8,439 nt of DNA from Myxococcales bacterium (lineage in GTDB: Bacteria; Myxococcota_A; UBA9160; SMWR01): assembly GCA_022572485.1 (NCBI GenBank), contig JACZVU010000111.1, forward strand, positions 1 through 8,439. Reading direction: 5' to 3'. Position 1 is the stretch's first letter; each line of letters opens with the position of its first letter. This document shows positions 6,161 to 8,439 of this stretch, piece by piece. Made by a program: the position numbers and the translations under genes. The notes below the pieces were generated by a model. It saw only the letters and a list, made by a program, of their open reading frames with translations, searched no databases and was not told the origin of the DNA.

Positions 6161-6817
6161 GTGGCACGAAGAAAGAAACTATTCAAGCGGCTGAAGCTCG
6201 GACTCGGTCTCGCAAGGCCCTACCAGAGAAAGCGCATCGGCGGCGCCGACGAGCGCTGGGAGTTGATCCGACGCGAGCTGGACGAGGAAGACCGCTCGAC
6301 TCTGGACATCGGCTCCAACCTGGGCGGGATGAGCCAACTCGTCGCAGCTCAGGGGCGCTTCGCACTCGGCGTGGAGCCGGACGCAAGGCTGGTCCGGGCT
6401 GCGCGCCGGCGCACTCGCGCCGCAGCCAACATCGCCTTCATTCAGACTGCCATCGATCCCGACACGGTCCTGATGCTTCCCCGGTTCGACGTCGTGTTCT
6501 GTCTCTCCGTCCACCACTACTGGGTGTCCCTATACGGTGAGGACACCGCCTGGCGGATCATCGCTGAACTCTTGGCCCGTGCGCGAAACAAATTCTTCTT
6601 CGAGCCCGCGAGCGTGAAGCGCAAGTACGGCGACTCGGATCTCGACTTTCAGGATCTCGATCGCGAGGCGATCATCGAGTACAACGTGAAGCACCTCGAG
6701 CTGGCGGCATCGTCTGACCAGTCGATCCGCGTGCTGGGCGAGACCCGGTGCCGCCCCAAAGAGCCCTTCCGGATGATGTTCTTGGTCGAGCGCCGCAGTA
6801 AGCTGCCGGGCCGGTGA
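6161..6817 (+). CDS. Class I SAM-dependent methyltransferase
   Basis: The 218-residue protein has a short basic N-terminus (ARRKKLFKRLK) and then a Rossmann methyltransferase core: motif I TLDIGSNLGG (47-56), the acidic residue of strand 2 in GVEPDARLV (70-78; Glu72), and a post-motif stretch FDVVFCLSVHHYWV (109-122) like those that close the SAM pocket, followed by KFFFEPAS (144-151). The C-terminus ends in a plausible last strand, PFRMMFLVE. It is at the small end of the family and has no extra domain. The substrate is unknown; in this setting a sugar or a lipid-linked glycan intermediate is likely. GTG is the start, supported by GAGG. Its TGA overlaps the GTG of the kinase gene by 4 bp (GTGA), so the two are translationally coupled and probably act on the same product. 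It is not a close relative of the - strand methyltransferase and lacks a zinc ribbon. Confidence 0.82.
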   Translation: MARRKKLFKRLKLGLGLARPYQRKRIGGADERWELIRRELDEEDRSTLDIGSNLGGMSQLVAAQGRFALGVEPDARLVRAARRRTRAAANIAFIQTAIDPDTVLMLPRFDVVFCLSVHHYWVSLYGEDTAWRIIAELLARARNKFFFEPASVKRKYGDSDLDFQDLDREAIIEYNVKHLELAASSDQSIRVLGETRCRPKEPFRMMFLVERRSKLPGR

Positions 6818-7911
6818 GGCGAAGAATCGGCGACCGACTCGAGCGCGGGCTCGCGCGGCTCGCAGCCGCGGAGCAGGAGATCCCCCTCCTCGCGGATCGA
6901 CCCGTACGAGAAGCCCACTTCCGACGCGTGGGGTCGTGGCTCGTCGAGGAGCGACTATTGGCCTCGCTATTGTGCGACCGGGCGCTGGGTCGGCCGAACA
7001 CCGCGCCGCCGCGCTTAGCAGATGTGGGTGCCGCGCGTTTATTGCCAGCACTGCCGTTGCTGCCGCGCTGGCGAGCCCGCTGCCGCGCGCAGGCACTCTT
7101 TGTCAAGACGCACCTGCGCGCCTTCTACGTAGAGCCCGAGCCGTTCACGCTCAAGCTCGTGGACCCCGAGGCACGCGATGCCCTGGCATGCGACGTACAA
7201 GCGCGTCAGCACACTGCGAAACTCGGCGTCCCGCGCCTGCTAGCCAATCGGTCCGACGGCCCCTATCCCTACCTCTGCGAGGAGCTGATCTTCGGCCGCC
7301 ACCCCGACCCGGTGCAGGACGCCAACGCCGTGGTGGCCTTTGTGCTGGGCGGGCTCTGGGATCGGTATCGCGCGGATGGTTTTGAGTGGCGCACCTGCGC
7401 CGAATCCCACGACCTGGGTGCGCTCGTCTCGAACTTTGAGAAGATGACCGATGCCTTTGCGTGGCCAGAGAGGAAGGCATTGCGCGACCAGCTGTCGTCT
7501 CTCGGTGACGAGGCCGCGAAGCTCGTACCCTGGTGCCTCGGGCACGGAGATCTGTCGGTCGGTAACATGCTGATAAGCGGCGATCGAATCGTCCTGCTCG
7601 ACTGGGAGAGGACCCGGCGCCTGCCTCTGTTCGTGGAGATGGCCAAGATCGTCGTCCGGTGCCCCGAAGCCTGGGCCACCGTCGTCGCACACATCCGGGA
7701 CGAGTTCACGAACGTCGCGCCGCCGGGCATGGCTTCTCCCGAAACCCTGGGCGCGCTGGCATCGCTCGAACGGCTGGCAGCCCTGCGCACCCGCTTCTCC
7801 GCCGCGTCTCCGAGCGCCGTCACGTCCAGGAAGGACGCCCGACGCTTCAAATGCCACCTGAACGCGGAGCTCGGTCAGCTGACGAAGCTCATGGCCTCTT
7901 ACTCGACCTGA
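6814..7911 (+). CDS. Aminoglycoside phosphotransferase/choline kinase-fold kinase
   Basis: This 365-residue protein shows the catalytic core of the APH/choline-kinase superfamily: CLGHGDLSVGNML (241-253), the Brenner box H-G-D-x(4)-N with Asp246 as base and Asn251 for metal, followed by IVLLDWERT (259-267) with the metal-binding Asp263 (DFG equivalent). FTLKLVDPEA (111-120) probably carries the ATP lysine (Lys114). A clear helix-C glutamate is not obvious in the following stretch (DVQARQHTAKLGVP, 127-140). The N-terminal 90 residues are arginine/leucine-rich and not recognisable. Family members phosphorylate small hydroxylated substrates; beside sugar-tailoring enzymes a sugar, polyol or amino-alcohol is more likely than an antibiotic. 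That is inference. The GTG start overlaps the methyltransferase stop by 4 bp. The last intact gene of the block, it is followed by fragments. Confidence 0.75.
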   Translation: MRRRIGDRLERGLARLAAAEQEIPLLADRPVREAHFRRVGSWLVEERLLASLLCDRALGRPNTAPPRLADVGAARLLPALPLLPRWRARCRAQALFVKTHLRAFYVEPEPFTLKLVDPEARDALACDVQARQHTAKLGVPRLLANRSDGPYPYLCEELIFGRHPDPVQDANAVVAFVLGGLWDRYRADGFEWRTCAESHDLGALVSNFEKMTDAFAWPERKALRDQLSSLGDEAAKLVPWCLGHGDLSVGNMLISGDRIVLLDWERTRRLPLFVEMAKIVVRCPEAWATVVAHIRDEFTNVAPPGMASPETLGALASLERLAALRTRFSAASPSAVTSRKDARRFKCHLNAELGQLTKLMASYST

Positions 7912-7963
7912 CCGAGCACCAGCTGCTCGACCTCCGTCCGCGGACCGCGCTCACACGGGCAAA

Positions 7964-8197
7964 GTTGTAGACCTCAAGATCACGCGGCTGCCCCGAAGCA
8001 TCTACTACGCGAAGAGTTTCCGCTCACCGAGCAACACGATGTTCGGAATACTGCGAGATCTCGGCTTCGAGATCGTCGTATGCGATGAGGAGGCGCTGCT
8101 TCACTTTCCCGATCATCTCTACGCGCGGTGGGTCGCCCGCACCCACGCTATCTTCGTCGATGCTCGAGACAATGATCGGGAGGCTTCCCGGGGATGA
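7964..8197 (+). pseudogene. Internal fragment of a second surface carbohydrate biosynthesis gene
   Basis: The frame reads VVDLKIT, then LPRSIYYAKSF, MFGILRDLGFEIVV, CDEEALLHFPDH (7988-8116). By my count 24 of 43 residues equal residues 51-93 of the intact protein at 1153-2523 (LPRGVYLAKS ... WDEESLVRNPNH). No start codon with a ribosome binding site lies at the left end, and the family's first strand (PVE-x(4)-RELDAKLL) is missing; the first in-frame ATG (8039) is internal. Resemblance to the family ends at about 8116-8124, exactly where repeat copy B begins; the frame then runs through the repeat to TGA 8195-8197. At this level of identity it is not a recent copy of the intact gene but the relic of a divergent paralogue. 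7912-7963 holds nothing recognisable except a 10-bp palindrome GTCCGCGGAC (7936-7945). Confidence 0.75.
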
Positions 8198-8215
8198 TGA
8201 ATGACTGAGTTCGAC
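8125..8215 (+). repeat. Direct repeat, copy B (pairs with 3548-3638)
   Basis: Same content as copy A: the identical 36-bp left block with GTGGGT-N7-ACCCAC, then the diverged right part. It reads GGSPAPTLSSS, MLETMIGR, LPGDDE, stop TGA 8202-8204, overlapping ATG 8201 as ATGA. The gene whose end this may be is no longer present to the left; the frame before 8124 belongs to no recognisable protein. Differences from copy A in this frame include Glu to Asp and a synonymous Leu change, but the sample is too small to prove it was coding. Confidence 0.85.
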
Positions 8216-8439
8216 ACCAGCCAGCTGTTTTTGTCGAAGAGATTGGGGGAGGTGCGAATCGATCCCTGCTGCTTCTTTCAGATCGACGACTATCTCCCGA
8301 ACGATTTCTACCAGGTGCTGCGAGAGGCCTTCCCCGACGAATCGACCTATCAGAGCGACGACTCGAAAAAAAAAGAGTTCCGATCGTCAGTCGAGTCCGA
8401 TCCATTCGATGCCTTTTGCGACGCGAACCCCGCCTGGCG
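8201..8439 (+). CDS. N-terminal part of an unidentified protein, possibly 2OG-Fe(II) oxygenase-like; 3' end outside the window
   Basis: Seventy-nine codons are visible and open to the window edge. The start ATG follows GGGG (8190-8193) by 7 nt and comes directly after two stops (TGATGA, 8195-8200) in its own frame. The protein begins MTEFDTSQLFLSKRL, then has a region of the form FFQIDDYLPNDFYQVLREAFP (residues 25-45), a charged stretch, and ends DAFCDANPAW. A hydrophobic 'I-D-[DN]-[YF]-L-P' start followed by a helix ending in A-F-P recalls the N-terminal part of prolyl-hydroxylase-like 2OG-Fe(II) oxygenases. The HxD...H iron ligands that would prove this lie outside the window, so the call is tentative. 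An A9 run at 8366-8374 encodes Lys-Lys-Lys. The first 15 residues recur in altered form at 3694-3747. Confidence 0.5.
   Translation, partial: MTEFDTSQLFLSKRLGEVRIDPCCFFQIDDYLPNDFYQVLREAFPDESTYQSDDSKKKEFRSSVESDPFDAFCDANPAW
8366..8374 (+). repeat. A9 homopolymer inside the gene at 8201
   Basis: Nine consecutive A residues encode three lysines in a GC-rich gene where AAG is frequent. Loss or gain of one A would shift the frame about 55 codons after the start. Such tracts can act as slippage sites in surface-structure genes. Whether it varies here cannot be told from one sequence. Confidence 0.65.

Noticed and set aside
1..8439. CRISPR array, tRNA, rRNA or complete insertion sequence
   Set aside because: No regularly spaced repeats, no cloverleaf with a CCA end, no rRNA-like stretches and no intact transposase were seen on either strand.

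Overview
The window is a high-GC stretch of a bacterial surface-polysaccharide (O-antigen, capsule or similar glycan) locus. The organism cannot be named from this sequence. GC-rich codons, genes of LPS/capsule type and tightly packed cistrons suggest a Gram-negative, proteobacterium-like host; this is inference.

Left part (1-2523, + strand): the window opens inside a hydrolysing UDP-GlcNAc 2-epimerase of the NeuC/LegG type. Next comes a short remnant of the start of a HisF-like gene, then a 456-residue surface carbohydrate biosynthesis protein that starts with TTG. Together these suggest synthesis of a nonulosonic-acid-like or related surface sugar.

Middle (2558-3748): one methyltransferase with an N-terminal zinc ribbon lies on the - strand, converging on the previous gene. 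Its 5' flank (3485-3748) is a scar without an intact gene. It holds copy A of a 91-bp direct repeat, a perfect 8-bp hairpin and a 17-codon reading frame that resembles the start of the last gene of the window.

Right part (3749-7911, + strand): two different Gfo/Idh/MocA oxidoreductases, a 314-bp gap with a probable tyrosine-recombinase 3' remnant, a second methyltransferase, and an aminoglycoside-phosphotransferase-fold kinase overlapping it by 4 bp. This looks like a sugar-tailoring set (oxidation/reduction, methylation, phosphorylation). The substrate cannot be read from the sequence.

Right end (7912-8439): a headless fragment of a second surface carbohydrate biosynthesis gene runs into copy B of the repeat. 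After it a new gene begins, possibly a 2OG-Fe(II) oxygenase-like protein, which is cut by the window edge and carries an A9 tract.

Overall the locus is a mosaic. About 4.6 kb of tailoring genes lies between two direct repeats (3548-3638 and 8125-8215). At least four broken gene pieces (HisF-like, recombinase, surface-carbohydrate protein, start of the last gene) mark past recombination. The repeat appears to be an old gene-gene junction, the 3' end of one gene plus the start of the next, reused as a recombination seam.
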